A stretch of DNA of 64,000 nt from Robertmurraya dakarensis (GTDB lineage Bacteria; Bacillota; Bacilli; Bacillales; Cytobacillaceae), in assembly GCF_900156875.1 (NCBI RefSeq), contig NZ_LT707409.1:2703057-2767056 (forward strand), written 5' to 3'. The notes under the pieces are model-generated. The model saw only the letters and a program-made list of their open reading frames with translations. It was not told the DNA's origin and made no database searches. Shown in pieces: positions 26,147 through 34,892 of the stretch (position 1 is the first letter of the stretch; every line of letters begins with the position of its first letter). The position numbers and the translations under genes were made by a program.

Positions 26147-27211
26147 CTAGCCGATAAAATCACTGCGATACTGAATACCCATCGTTAAAACAGCATCTAA
26201 ATAAAAGTAAAGGAAATAACAGATTAATATTAGGTAATAGACCAGCCGTTGTGAGTTTTCCGTAAATAGTTTCGGCACCCATGAAATTAAAATTAACTGG
26301 TACAAACCAAAATAAATCGTAAATCGGGCAAAAATCCAATTTTGCGTGGCAATAATCATAAAAACAACAGCTAGCAACGACATATTTACAATATAATCGC
26401 CCTGTGGGAAAATAATTCGCAGCTTTTCTCTTCCGAAGTAGGCAAGGATAACTGGTGCTGCATACACCATCACCCTGATGATGTTGGCACCGCCTTCCGA
26501 CGAACTTTCATAGTCGCCGTAAGTAGTATCTTCTATTGCTCCGAAGAGAATTTGTGAAAACTTATCAAACCCTAACGTAAAGACGATTGCAAGTAATAAC
26601 ATCATAAAGGTCGTACCGGTCCATGCTTTTCTCCTCACAATAAAATAAATCGGAATGAGGATAAGTGCACTTTGATGAAAGAAAGATGCAAAAAGGATGA
26701 TTAAAGCATATTTTTTAAAATCCCCCTCAAATAAGTACTTCGTTGCCGTAAACAAAATGGCTGCTGCTAGAAATTGTCTAATCCCATTCATCGAAACGAT
26801 GTGCATCCCTGAGGTAATGTATACATATAGCGCAAGCTCCGGAAGTCTGGAATATTTGTATAATACGATAATAATAAGAACATTCGTGATAAGGGCAGTA
26901 ATAAAAACCATAATCTGAGAATCATCTGATATTTGTTGCAACAGCATTTGCATAATTCCAAAACCAATATCCTTTTGTGACAATACATATTCCCAAGTAA
27001 ATTCATTACTATCGTAAATATGCCTATAAAAATACGTGTCACCTATATTCCTTCTTAACCCCGATACTAGAACAATAGTGAGCATAACCATGAATATCAT
27101 GAGTTTATTGGGCTTAATAGAAGATATATTGGACAGTGAAGGAACTGAGAAGTATCTCGAGAAAAAAGAAAAAAAGTAGACTAGGGTAAGATTGATCCAA
27201 AGAACTGTCAT
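26147..27211 (-). CDS. epsG: EpsG-like polysaccharide polymerase (Wzy type)
   Basis: 354-residue membrane protein with roughly ten hydrophobic segments and the EpsG-family periplasmic loops: GLRRNIGDTYFYRHIY near residue 55 and GIRQFLAAAILFTATKYLFEGDFKKYALIILFASFFHQSALIL in the middle. This family is the likely polymerase that joins repeat units outside the membrane. AAGGGAATTAACAA precedes ATG. It sits between a family 2 and a family 4 transferase, as epsG does in B. subtilis. Confidence 0.88.
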   Translation of the reverse strand: MTVLWINLTLVYFFSFFSRYFSVPSLSNISSIKPNKLMIFMVMLTIVLVSGLRRNIGDTYFYRHIYDSNEFTWEYVLSQKDIGFGIMQMLLQQISDDSQIMVFITALITNVLIIIVLYKYSRLPELALYVYITSGMHIVSMNGIRQFLAAAILFTATKYLFEGDFKKYALIILFASFFHQSALILIPIYFIVRRKAWTGTTFMMLLLAIVFTLGFDKFSQILFGAIEDTTYGDYESSSEGGANIIRVMVYAAPVILAYFGREKLRIIFPQGDYIVNMSLLAVVFMIIATQNWIFARFTIYFGLYQLILISWVPKLFTENSQRLVYYLILICYFLYFYLDAVLTMGIQYRSDFIG

Positions 27212-27236
27212 TTGTTAATTCCCTTCAATCTTTAAA

Positions 27237-28124
27237 TCAATAAGAAATTTTGGTCCTACTTAAAATATAGCAATATAGCAAAAGTCCAAAAGGCATGGCA
27301 ATCAGCGTCAGACCCTTACAAGGTGTTTCTCTTAAGAAACGGCTATTATTTGAGATAAAACTGCTCGAAACATAATGAATGGCCTGCCTAAATTTAAAAG
27401 AGCTACTTGCAAATGGAAGCTTCATCAATTCTTTTCGATAGAATGCGAAACCGTTTGGATTTCTTCTATACTGATTTAACATATTTTTGGAAGAGCCGTC
27501 CGGTAAATACTCAACACAGCATAATACCTTGTTTATTAATAACATTTCGTATTGCTGATCAAGCATATAGTACTTGTAGGCTAAACCTACATATCTTTCA
27601 TTTTGAAAAATGGGATAAGGATATTGTTTTGTTAATTCTGTCCGATAAACGAGTTTCTTATCACCTGTTACGCCATGTTTATAATAGAGGTTAAAAAGAG
27701 TGGAAGTCTTAATTTCTTCCGGTAATGTTGAACCAATGATTTCTCCGTCTTGGTAGGAATCAAGACCAATGATTCCGCTTACCTTATCACTCCCATACTT
27801 TTCCCAGAATGAAATAATATCCTCCACAGCTGTTTCTGGCATATAATCATCCGAATCGATACAAACATTTAATTCCGTATCAATCATTTCGTACGCAGTG
27901 TTATGTGCACCATGCATCCCTTGATTCTCTTGCCAATGATAACGAATTTCTACTGCATTCTCACCGCCCCATCCCTTTACCAATTCCTTCGTCCCATCTG
28001 TTGAACCATCATCGATAATTAACCAGACAAAGTCTTTACATGTCTGACGCTTTAAGCTTTCATAACAGATCTGAAGACAATAGGCACGATTATAAGATGG
28101 TGTAAAGACGGTTAATTTTTTCAC
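27237..28124 (-). CDS. Glycosyltransferase family 2
   Basis: GT-A enzyme of about 295 residues: KLTVFTPSYNRAYCLQICYESL, VWLIIDDGSTDGTKELV, QENQGMHGAHNTAYEMI and the metal site CIDSDDYMPETAV. I place the start at the GTG at 28124: GAGGTG stands before it and overlaps the stop codon of the upstream gene, a sign of translational coupling. The upstream extension to 28166 is in the other gene's coding region. Donor unknown. Confidence 0.88.
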   Translation of the reverse strand: MKKLTVFTPSYNRAYCLQICYESLKRQTCKDFVWLIIDDGSTDGTKELVKGWGGENAVEIRYHWQENQGMHGAHNTAYEMIDTELNVCIDSDDYMPETAVEDIISFWEKYGSDKVSGIIGLDSYQDGEIIGSTLPEEIKTSTLFNLYYKHGVTGDKKLVYRTELTKQYPYPIFQNERYVGLAYKYYMLDQQYEMLLINKVLCCVEYLPDGSSKNMLNQYRRNPNGFAFYRKELMKLPFASSSFKFRQAIHYVSSSFISNNSRFLRETPCKGLTLIAMPFGLLLYCYILSRTKISY

Positions 28125-28129
28125 ATCAT

Positions 28130-29239
28130 TCACCTCGCTATTGACATGTAAAAATTTTCGGTCCATTTCGCCGTATTTTTAATGTCGTATCCTTTTTCAG
28201 ACAAAGTTGACATCGGTATCTGCCTTGTCATCTTAGCAGCTTCACAGCTGTTAATTTTCTCAACCCACTGGTTTATTTCGGATAACGAAGCGAATTCAAC
28301 TAAATTGAGTCCCAGATCAACTTCTTTTGAGATTTCCTTCGATATCACACATGGCAGCCCGGCACATTGTGCCTCAACAAGTGTTACCGGAAGGCCTTCA
28401 TGAAATGACGGAAACACAAAGAAATCAAATGCTTGAAGCAGCCTGTTGATGTCGCTGCGGATTCCTAAAAACTTTACATGGTCTGTTAAATTCAAGGACC
28501 TAACCTTCTCAACCACTTTTTCCCGCAGTGGTCCATCCCCTGCCATGATGAGAATGGCTTCAGGTTTCTCCTTCAGCAATTTCGCAAAGATATCAATAAG
28601 GAATAAATGATTTTTTTGCTCATTAAATCTTCCTACATGCCCGATCACAACATGCTCATGACCTAGTTGGAGTTCCTCTCTTACTTCATTTCTAACCTGT
28701 GAAGAAAATGCAAATTTATCACATTCGATCCCATTTTTTAAGATTAGTGCTTTATTAGCCCTCTTCAAAAATAACCAGTTCGCAGCAAGCTCTGAACAGG
28801 CCAATAAATGGTTTGCTCCCTTCGAAATAAAAGCCCCAGCATACGTCTTATATGCCCTTGCTACAGCCCCTCCTTCACTATTCGTGTTATGGCTATGAGC
28901 AATTCTGATAGGAATCCCTGCTTTTTTGGCTGCATACAAGACCAAGCCGCTCATCTTATCCATATGGGAATGAACAATTTTATAATCTTGATGGGAAGAA
29001 AAGAATGTGTTTAACGCCTTCACATAACCAAAATGACCGATATCGGTAACATACGGTATGCGGTGAATTCTGCCGCCCATTGCTGTTATTTCTTCATCAA
29101 ATACACCTTTTTTACAAGTCAAGAAATCAAATTGAACCCTCGATTTATCGATATTGCGATATAAATTCATAATCAAAGTTTCAGCGCCGCCTCGGTTCAT
29201 ATTGACGACCGCATGCAGTATTCTTAATGGACCGCCCAC
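28130..29239 (-). CDS. Glycosyltransferase family 4 (EpsF-related)
   Basis: 369-residue GT-B enzyme, clearly a paralogue of the EpsF-like protein encoded 2 kb downstream: RILHAVVNMNRGGAETLIMNLYRN, FDFLTCKKGVFDEEITAMGGRIH, HSHMDKMSGLVLYAAKKAG, GHVGRFNEQKNHLFLI and PSFHEGLPVTLVEAQCAGLP. It starts at GTG 29239, overlapping the end of the epsD-like gene by 16 bases, with AGGAGGGGG before the start. It probably adds a different sugar from EpsF. Confidence 0.88.
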   Translation of the reverse strand: MGGPLRILHAVVNMNRGGAETLIMNLYRNIDKSRVQFDFLTCKKGVFDEEITAMGGRIHRIPYVTDIGHFGYVKALNTFFSSHQDYKIVHSHMDKMSGLVLYAAKKAGIPIRIAHSHNTNSEGGAVARAYKTYAGAFISKGANHLLACSELAANWLFLKRANKALILKNGIECDKFAFSSQVRNEVREELQLGHEHVVIGHVGRFNEQKNHLFLIDIFAKLLKEKPEAILIMAGDGPLREKVVEKVRSLNLTDHVKFLGIRSDINRLLQAFDFFVFPSFHEGLPVTLVEAQCAGLPCVISKEISKEVDLGLNLVEFASLSEINQWVEKINSCEAAKMTRQIPMSTLSEKGYDIKNTAKWTENFYMSIAR

Positions 29240-30378
29240 ATGACCCCCTCCTGTTCTTTCATATATGATGAATAGAGCTTACTTTTCTCCTCTAAAACTT
29301 TAGTTAGACTATAAGTGCTTTCCATTAATTTTCGCCCTGACATACCATAACTCTTTCGCAATTCAGGGTCCCTTGATAACAGCTTGATTTTTTCTGAAAA
29401 TTCCTTTTCATCTTGATCTGTTATCACCCAGCCGTTTCTATCATTCTTGATTAATTCCCGGTGCCCGCGATTATCAGTAGCCACAACTGGAAGTCCGCAT
29501 GCCATTGCCTCCATAATGTTTACAGGGAGTCCTTCCCGCAAGCTTGAGGCCACTGCGACATCTGATATTGATAGTAGTGATTTCATATCGGTGCGATAAC
29601 CAAGAAAGTGTACAATCTTCTCTAAGCTAAGTTTCTGCGTTAATTCCTTGCAATCTGCTAATAATGGACCGTCCCCTGCAAGCACCAATTTAACATTTGG
29701 TACCTTTGATTTAATCTCGTTAACACTCCGTATAAGCAGCTGCTGATTTTTGTTTTGATTAAATTCTGCACCATAAAATAATAAAAAATCGTCGGAGTTA
29801 TATCCGTACGATTTTCTTAATTCATTCTTTTCATGGTGGCTGGCCGGTTGAAAATGACTTGTATCAACGCCAACACCGTGAACATGTTCAATTCGCTCTG
29901 CCTTAAATTGATGGGTAAAGGCAGTTTGATAATCTTCTTGATTAATCGTAATGAGACAATCGGTAAATTGGGCAAACTTCTTTTCAATTGGATAATAAAT
30001 CATCCAATTTAGGATTGGAGCACCCTTACAAAAGTGAAACCCATGCGCAGTGTAGAGGACCTTTGTCCCTGTTTTCCTAACCTCTCTTGCAGCTAATCTT
30101 GCCAGTACCCCGCCAACAGGAGTATGACAGTGAATAAGATTGTATTGATTTTCCTCGATAATGCCCTTCAGCTTTCTATAAGCATCAATGTTTGCCCTAC
30201 AAAAGGGAGACCTTTGAATAGGGAGGTGATATTTTTTGTCCACGTAAGGAAGATCCTTTTCACCGTTTGCCGCAACGTGTACCTCCCACCCTCGCTCTTT
30301 GAACCATTTCATATACGGAAGATGAAAAGCACTAAAATGATAATCGACCGTTGCACATAATAATATTTTCCCTGACAT
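29224..30378 (-). CDS. epsD: EpsD-like glycosyltransferase family 4
   Basis: GT-B enzyme whose N-terminus ATVDYHFSAFHLPYMKWFKE, then WEVHVAANGEKDLPYVD and PIQRSPF are the EpsD signature as I know it from B. subtilis. ARLAAREVRKTGTKVLYTAHGFHF and LREGLPVNIMEAMACGLPVV are the usual family blocks. It is the first eps transferase gene after epsC, galU and the adaptor gene. I chose ATG at 30378 with GAGGAGGTG upstream; the in-frame codons before it overlap that site. Confidence 0.91.
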   Translation of the reverse strand: MSGKILLCATVDYHFSAFHLPYMKWFKERGWEVHVAANGEKDLPYVDKKYHLPIQRSPFCRANIDAYRKLKGIIEENQYNLIHCHTPVGGVLARLAAREVRKTGTKVLYTAHGFHFCKGAPILNWMIYYPIEKKFAQFTDCLITINQEDYQTAFTHQFKAERIEHVHGVGVDTSHFQPASHHEKNELRKSYGYNSDDFLLFYGAEFNQNKNQQLLIRSVNEIKSKVPNVKLVLAGDGPLLADCKELTQKLSLEKIVHFLGYRTDMKSLLSISDVAVASSLREGLPVNIMEAMACGLPVVATDNRGHRELIKNDRNGWVITDQDEKEFSEKIKLLSRDPELRKSYGMSGRKLMESTYSLTKVLEEKSKLYSSYMKEQEGVMWAVH

Positions 30379-30402
30379 CGATATCACCTCCTCTTTGTTC
30401 TA

Positions 30403-31656
30403 CTAGGATTGTGCTTCAGCACTTTTCAGTTCCTCTCTCAAAGTAACAACAGCCTTCATACCTGCACGGATTTTATGGCCAGTATTTTCGACCAATACCT
30501 TAACTGGATATGTCTGCCCCTCACCGCTTGGAACCAGCCCAACATAAGCAACGGTTCCTTTAACAGTTAACTCTTGTGTCGGAAAAAGGACTTCCACTGA
30601 TTGATTTTCTTTCCATCGATTAATCATACTCTCTGAAACCTCGATTGTAATATAAAGCCGGTCGAGGTTTGTAATAACAAATAATGGTTCGCCTGCCCCA
30701 ATCATCTCGCCAATTCTGCCAGAGCTTTCTGTAATGAATCCGTTAAATGGAGCTACGATTGGCAGATTGTTATATTGATTACGAATAGCTTCAAGCTCGG
30801 ATTTGGCATTTTCAATGGCAATTTGAGTCATTTTTGCTGTCACTTCAGCTGACTTTTTTTGCATTTCTAACGTATCGCGTGCCGAAATTTCTGTCTGCTG
30901 TGCTGCTTGATTCGCGTCTTGATCATATTTAGCACGTGCATTCTCATATTGCTTTTTCTCCGCCTCAAACTTCTTCTTTTCCTCTTCATATTTCTGTTGA
31001 ATATTTGCTTTGACAGTTTCTGTTTCTACTTTTTTCTTAGCTCGTTCAAGTTCAATCTCAGCCCTGTCTTTTGTAGCGGTAACTTGATCCAACTCTTGCT
31101 TGGAGACTAATCCATTATTAAATAATTCTGTTGTTGCTTGCAGCTCCTCTATTATTTCAGTAAGCGCTAGTTCAGCATCCTGAACAGCTACCTTTGCTGC
31201 TTCTAGTTCTGGAAACCCTGCTAACTGGGGTAAGACCGGTGCTTCAGGTGGTGCCATATTAAGGCTTACCATCGCTTGATTCAGACTTGCCATTGTTTGA
31301 TTTAAAGCAATTTGCTGCTCCATCGCCTGCAAATTCCCTTGAGCTTCGACTACCTTAACTTGATCTTCCGCCCGCTTTACTTGTTCCGCGAGATCGCCTT
31401 CATCTAGTTCTGCTAAGACCTGACCTTCTTTTACATATGCACCCAGCTCAGCTTTAATTGCTTTGATCTTTCCATTAATTTTAGGTGAGACTAGAACTTC
31501 TTGGTATGGAACTGCTCTTCCACTAATCGTAATCTCATCTTGAGACGTTGCTTGCACCACTCGATTTGAGAATTGATCGGTAGCCTCTGTTCCTGTCATA
31601 CAGCCAGCTAATAATGCGATGGTGCAAACAGCGGCTCCTACTTTTTTTATTGCCAT
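30403..31656 (-). CDS. Lipoprotein HlyD-type membrane fusion (adaptor) protein
   Basis: 417-residue protein with a lipoprotein signal peptide (lipobox LLAGC, Cys19), so it should be anchored to the outer face of the membrane. Domain order is barrel-sandwich/biotinyl-like (VSPKINGKIKAIKAELGAYVKEGQVLAELDEGDL), a very long coiled-coil hairpin at about 75-290 rich in Ala, Glu and Gln, the second lipoyl half (NNLPIVAPFNGFITESSGRIGEMIGAGEPL) and a beta-barrel end. It is an adaptor normally paired with an RND or ABC pump and TolC. A TolC-like gene is in the same operon but no dedicated pump gene is adjacent. Role in polymer export is inferred. Confidence 0.82.
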   Translation of the reverse strand: MAIKKVGAAVCTIALLAGCMTGTEATDQFSNRVVQATSQDEITISGRAVPYQEVLVSPKINGKIKAIKAELGAYVKEGQVLAELDEGDLAEQVKRAEDQVKVVEAQGNLQAMEQQIALNQTMASLNQAMVSLNMAPPEAPVLPQLAGFPELEAAKVAVQDAELALTEIIEELQATTELFNNGLVSKQELDQVTATKDRAEIELERAKKKVETETVKANIQQKYEEEKKKFEAEKKQYENARAKYDQDANQAAQQTEISARDTLEMQKKSAEVTAKMTQIAIENAKSELEAIRNQYNNLPIVAPFNGFITESSGRIGEMIGAGEPLFVITNLDRLYITIEVSESMINRWKENQSVEVLFPTQELTVKGTVAYVGLVPSGEGQTYPVKVLVENTGHKIRAGMKAVVTLREELKSAEAQS

Positions 31657-31695
31657 GAATTTCTCTCCTTTTTAACACCATTGCTAAAGGGTAAT

Positions 31696-32580
31696 TCAAA
31701 TCTCTTTCGATAACTCTTTTTCTATTACATTGGTAAGATAGTCTAATAATTCATTCTTTATCTCCGGGTGTTCTAGTGCAAATTGGATTGTTGTTTTAAT
31801 AAAGCCCATTTTTTCACCAACATCGTATCGGGTCCCTTCAAAGTCATAAGCAAAAACGGCTTCAACCTTGTTCAAGGCCGCGATGGCATCTGTTAATTGA
31901 ATTTCTCCTCCTGTGCCTGGCTCCTGTTTTTCTAAAATATCAAAAATTCTTGGGCTTAAAATATATCTCCCAAGAATCGCTAAATTCGATGGTGCTTCAT
32001 TCAAACTAGGCTTTTCTACTAAACTATGAACATTAAAAAAACGGTCAGCGATCATGCTTCCGTCTACAATCCCATATCGTGATACTTCATCATCAGCTAC
32101 ATGCTGAACGCCAATAATCGATGAATGGTGCCGTTCATATAGCTCAATCATTTGCTGCAGACACGGTTTTTCCGCTTTCACAATATCGTCCCCAAGCAAT
32201 ACCGCAAATGGTTCATTACCAATAAACTTGCGTGCACACCAAATCGCATGACCTAAGCCGCGGGGCTCTTTTTGACGAATATAATGAATATCTACTAGTT
32301 TTGAAGATTTTTGAACTTCATCCAGCAATTCAAATTTTCCTTTTTCTAATAAAACATGCTCTAATTCAAAGGAGTGATCAAAGTGATCTTCAATTGCCCT
32401 TTTGCCTTTACCTGTTACGATAATAATATCCTCAATCCCTGACTGTACCGCTTCTTCGACAATATATTGAATCGTCGGCTTATCAACAATCGGCAGCATT
32501 TCCTTCGGCATCGCTTTTGTAGCAGGAAGAAACCTAGTTCCAAGTCCTGCTGCCGGAATAATTGCTTTTTTAACTTTCAT
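31696..32580 (-). CDS. galU: UTP-glucose-1-phosphate uridylyltransferase
   Basis: Makes UDP-glucose from UTP and glucose 1-phosphate, feeding the eps glycosyltransferases and galE. 294 residues, with the nucleotide-binding [24 protein letters not shown] at the start, [22 protein letters not shown], and [21 protein letters not shown]. The usual GalU/GtaB length and all motifs are present. AAAGGAGAAGACA precedes ATG. It lies directly after epsC in the operon; many Bacillus carry gtaB elsewhere, so this may be a second, dedicated copy. Confidence 0.94.
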   Translation of the reverse strand: MKVKKAIIPAAGLGTRFLPATKAMPKEMLPIVDKPTIQYIVEEAVQSGIEDIIIVTGKGKRAIEDHFDHSFELEHVLLEKGKFELLDEVQKSSKLVDIHYIRQKEPRGLGHAIWCARKFIGNEPFAVLLGDDIVKAEKPCLQQMIELYERHHSSIIGVQHVADDEVSRYGIVDGSMIADRFFNVHSLVEKPSLNEAPSNLAILGRYILSPRIFDILEKQEPGTGGEIQLTDAIAALNKVEAVFAYDFEGTRYDVGEKMGFIKTTIQFALEHPEIKNELLDYLTNVIEKELSKEI

Positions 32581-32599
32581 TGTCTTCTCCTTTCAAATG

Positions 32600-34423
32600 C
32601 TACCCTGATATTTTAATTTTTTCTGGTACTTCTTTATGATTGGCTAACATTAATAATTCTTCCCGCAGCTTCTCACGATCGAGAATAGGATATACAGATA
32701 GTAGGTTTTCAATTTCGTCTATTGAGAGGTTTGTCGCTTTTCCTATATAAATTTTCGGGTACACCTGCTGTTTTTCAACCTCATTATCTTTAAATAACTC
32801 TTCATATAGTTTTTCACCAGGCCTTACCCCAGTAAATTCGATGCCAATCTCCTCCACGGTGTTTCCAGAGAGCTTTATCAAATTCTTCGCAAGATCAACG
32901 ATTTTAACTGGATCCCCCATATCCAGAACAAAAATCTCTCCTCCTCTGGCTAGAGCACCTGCTTGTATGACAAGTCTAGATGCCTCCGGGATCGTCATAA
33001 AATAGCGAATCATATCAGGATGCGTAACAGTCACCGGTCCACCCATTTGAATTTGCTTCTTAAATAGTGGAATAACACTCCCTCTGCTCCCCAGCACATT
33101 CCCAAATCGAACAACCACAAATTTTGTATGACTCATTTTATCCATATGCTGGATGATCATTTCCGCGAGCCTCTTTGTTGATCCCATCACACTTGTTGGG
33201 TTAACCGCTTTATCGGAAGAAATCATCACAAATGTATCCACCCCATGATTATTAGCGGCTTTTGAGACATTCATCGTTCCAATGATATTGTTTTTAACCG
33301 CTTCTTCAGGATTCCGTTCCATTAACGGTACATGCTTATGAGCTGCGGCGTGGTATACAACGTGAGGATGGTGCATATTCATAACATAGTTCATTTTCTC
33401 CTCATCCTGTAAATCAGCAATTTCAGTAATAAATTCTATCCCTGATTCTTTATATAAATCTCTTAATTCCATTTCTATACTATAGATACTATTCTCACCA
33501 TGCCCTAGTAAAATCAATTTTCCAGGATGAAAACTAGCGATTTGTCTGCATATTTCCGATCCAATTGATCCACCTGCACCAGTCACTAACACGACTTTTC
33601 CTGTAACATAATCAGAAATACTATCGATATCTAACTCCACTGGATCTCTTCCTAATAAATCTTCAACTTGAACATCCCGGAATTGATTAACGGAAACCTT
33701 CCCCGTCGCTAAATCCTCTATCATAGGAAGAATTTGCGTTTTGGCTTTTGTTTTTGAGCATTCCTGAAAAATAACATTTAGTTCCTTTTTACTTAATGAC
33801 GGAATAGCTATTACTACATTGTCTATGGCAAGTTTCTGTACATATTTTTCTATTGACGCCACCCCTCCTACTACCGGAATGCCTAGTATATCCAGATGCT
33901 GCTTTTTCTCATCATCATCTATAAATGCAACGGGCAGAAGTTCAGTACTGCGATTATTTAACAACTGTCTTACAATCATTGACCCTGCTGAACCAGCTCC
34001 AACAATAAGTGTTCTTTTTTTGTTAACCGCGTTATTAATATATGTGTCACGGTACATTCTCCAAAAAAACCGAGAACCTCCTATTAACAGCATATGCAGC
34101 ATCCACGTCACAGCAAGCATACGAAAATGGATCTGATGACTCACAATAATTTGCATTCCCGCCACCAGCAAAATCGTGTAGGTGATCACTTTCCAGATAA
34201 TCAGTAGTTCCCCAATACTTGCATACTCCCATGCCTTTTTATAAAGCTTATTAAGATAAGAAAAAATATGATGACCCAACAACAAAGTAACGGAGTAGAT
34301 AACAATTGGGAACGTAATGACCTCAATACTTGCGTTTACTAAAAAACTGCTAAAAAAAACGGCTGTCAACACGATAGCCGAATCCAAAAAGGTCAAAAAT
34401 GATAACCTTTGACGATATGTCAA
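32600..34423 (-). CDS. epsC: EpsC-like NDP-sugar 4,6-dehydratase (PglF/FlaA1 family)
   Basis: 607-residue membrane enzyme that dehydrates UDP-GlcNAc to a 4-keto-6-deoxy sugar, the likely substrate of EpsN. Four N-terminal membrane helices (about 10-115) are followed by a Rossmann domain (TLIVGAGSAGSMIVRQLLN) and a C-terminal extended SDR domain (VLVTGAGGSIGSEICRQI, AAAHKHVPLMERNPEEAVKNNIIGT). The catalytic segment SSDKAVNPTSVMGSTKR has Met where classical SDRs have Tyr, as in PglF-type dehydratases. The start is TTG at 34423 with AAAGGGGTG eight bases upstream. It follows the EAR element and the 49-codon gene. Confidence 0.94.
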   Translation of the reverse strand: MTYRQRLSFLTFLDSAIVLTAVFFSSFLVNASIEVITFPIVIYSVTLLLGHHIFSYLNKLYKKAWEYASIGELLIIWKVITYTILLVAGMQIIVSHQIHFRMLAVTWMLHMLLIGGSRFFWRMYRDTYINNAVNKKRTLIVGAGSAGSMIVRQLLNNRSTELLPVAFIDDDEKKQHLDILGIPVVGGVASIEKYVQKLAIDNVVIAIPSLSKKELNVIFQECSKTKAKTQILPMIEDLATGKVSVNQFRDVQVEDLLGRDPVELDIDSISDYVTGKVVLVTGAGGSIGSEICRQIASFHPGKLILLGHGENSIYSIEMELRDLYKESGIEFITEIADLQDEEKMNYVMNMHHPHVVYHAAAHKHVPLMERNPEEAVKNNIIGTMNVSKAANNHGVDTFVMISSDKAVNPTSVMGSTKRLAEMIIQHMDKMSHTKFVVVRFGNVLGSRGSVIPLFKKQIQMGGPVTVTHPDMIRYFMTIPEASRLVIQAGALARGGEIFVLDMGDPVKIVDLAKNLIKLSGNTVEEIGIEFTGVRPGEKLYEELFKDNEVEKQQVYPKIYIGKATNLSIDEIENLLSVYPILDREKLREELLMLANHKEVPEKIKISG

Positions 34424-34454
34424 AAAAATTCACCCCTTTACCCAAATGACATCA

Positions 34455-34604
34455 TTAAGAAGTTCTTTTTAAAGCAGACGTTCTTCTCTCAATCGCATAA
34501 TCAATTAACTTTTTGATAGCTTCTAACTGTTCTCTAGTTGCATCCTGTTTTATATAACGTACTGCTTTTTTAATTGATTTCGGATATTGATCCATTTCTA
34601 GCAT
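34455..34604 (-). CDS. Small basic helical protein between epsB and epsC, unassigned
   Basis: 49-codon frame with a very strong AAGGAGGAG before its ATG. It begins MLEMDQYPKSIKKAVRYIK, continues QDATREQLEAIKKLIDYAIE and ends with RRTSALKRTS. It is amphipathic and basic, with no membrane segment. It lies in the eps transcript between the EAR element and epsC, about 30 bases before the latter. I do not recognise a family; with its ribosome-binding site and in-line position it is probably real. Confidence 0.72.
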   Translation of the reverse strand: MLEMDQYPKSIKKAVRYIKQDATREQLEAIKKLIDYAIERRTSALKRTS

Positions 34605-34635
34605 GACATCTATCTCCTCCTTAAATTTCCTTTTT

Positions 34636-34694
34636 AAAGTGCTTACCTATAACCCCTTTTCCATATAAACGAAGGACTTATAGGTAAATACTTT
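34636..34694. repeat. Long imperfect inverted repeat (strong hairpin) between EAR and the 49-codon gene
   Basis: AAAGTGCTTACCTATAA (34636-34652) and TTATAGGTAAATACTTT (34678-34694) pair over 17 positions with a two-base internal mismatch, enclosing 25 bases. No U-run follows on the minus strand, so it is not a plain terminator. It could be an RNA processing or stability element of the eps mRNA. Confidence 0.7.
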
Positions 34695-34702
34695 AATAAA
34701 AA

Positions 34703-34820
34703 TCGGGCATTCAACCCGCCCTCACATCACACTCTCGACGACTGGCGTCTAAGGTTTATTTCAACCCACAGCATGACCGAGTGCCTCCTTTGATAACGGT
34801 AAGGAGACATCACCGTATAC
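34703..34820 (-). ncRNA. EAR: EAR element (epsC RNA), processive antitermination element
   Basis: Structured stretch between epsB and epsC, exactly where the EAR/epsC RNA motif occurs in Bacillus eps operons; there it promotes antitermination over the long operon. Visible pairing: CGGT (34812-34815 complement) with ACCG (34797-34800), crossed by CTCCTT with AAGGAG (34801-34806 with 34785-34790), which makes a pseudoknot. Downstream are hairpins GGTT/AACC (34753-34766) and GACG/CGTC (34737-34749) and a G/C-rich GGGCGGG..GCCC end. Position plus the pseudoknot is strong evidence; I could not compare with the covariance model. Confidence 0.8.
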
Positions 34821-34855
34821 ATTTTTCCCTAACACACCAATATAAGAATCATTTT

Positions 34856-34871
34856 ATTCTTTATTAAGAAC
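34856..34871. promoter_or_regulatory. SinR-like palindrome between epsB and the EAR element
   Basis: ATTCTTTATTAAGAAC, one half-site fully AAGAAC, same 7-2-7 layout as the site in the eps promoter. It lies inside the operon, 22 bases before the epsB stop end, so it might act on an internal promoter or as a roadblock. Confidence 0.5.
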
Positions 34872-34892
34872 AAAATATTAAAAAGGAGAGAG

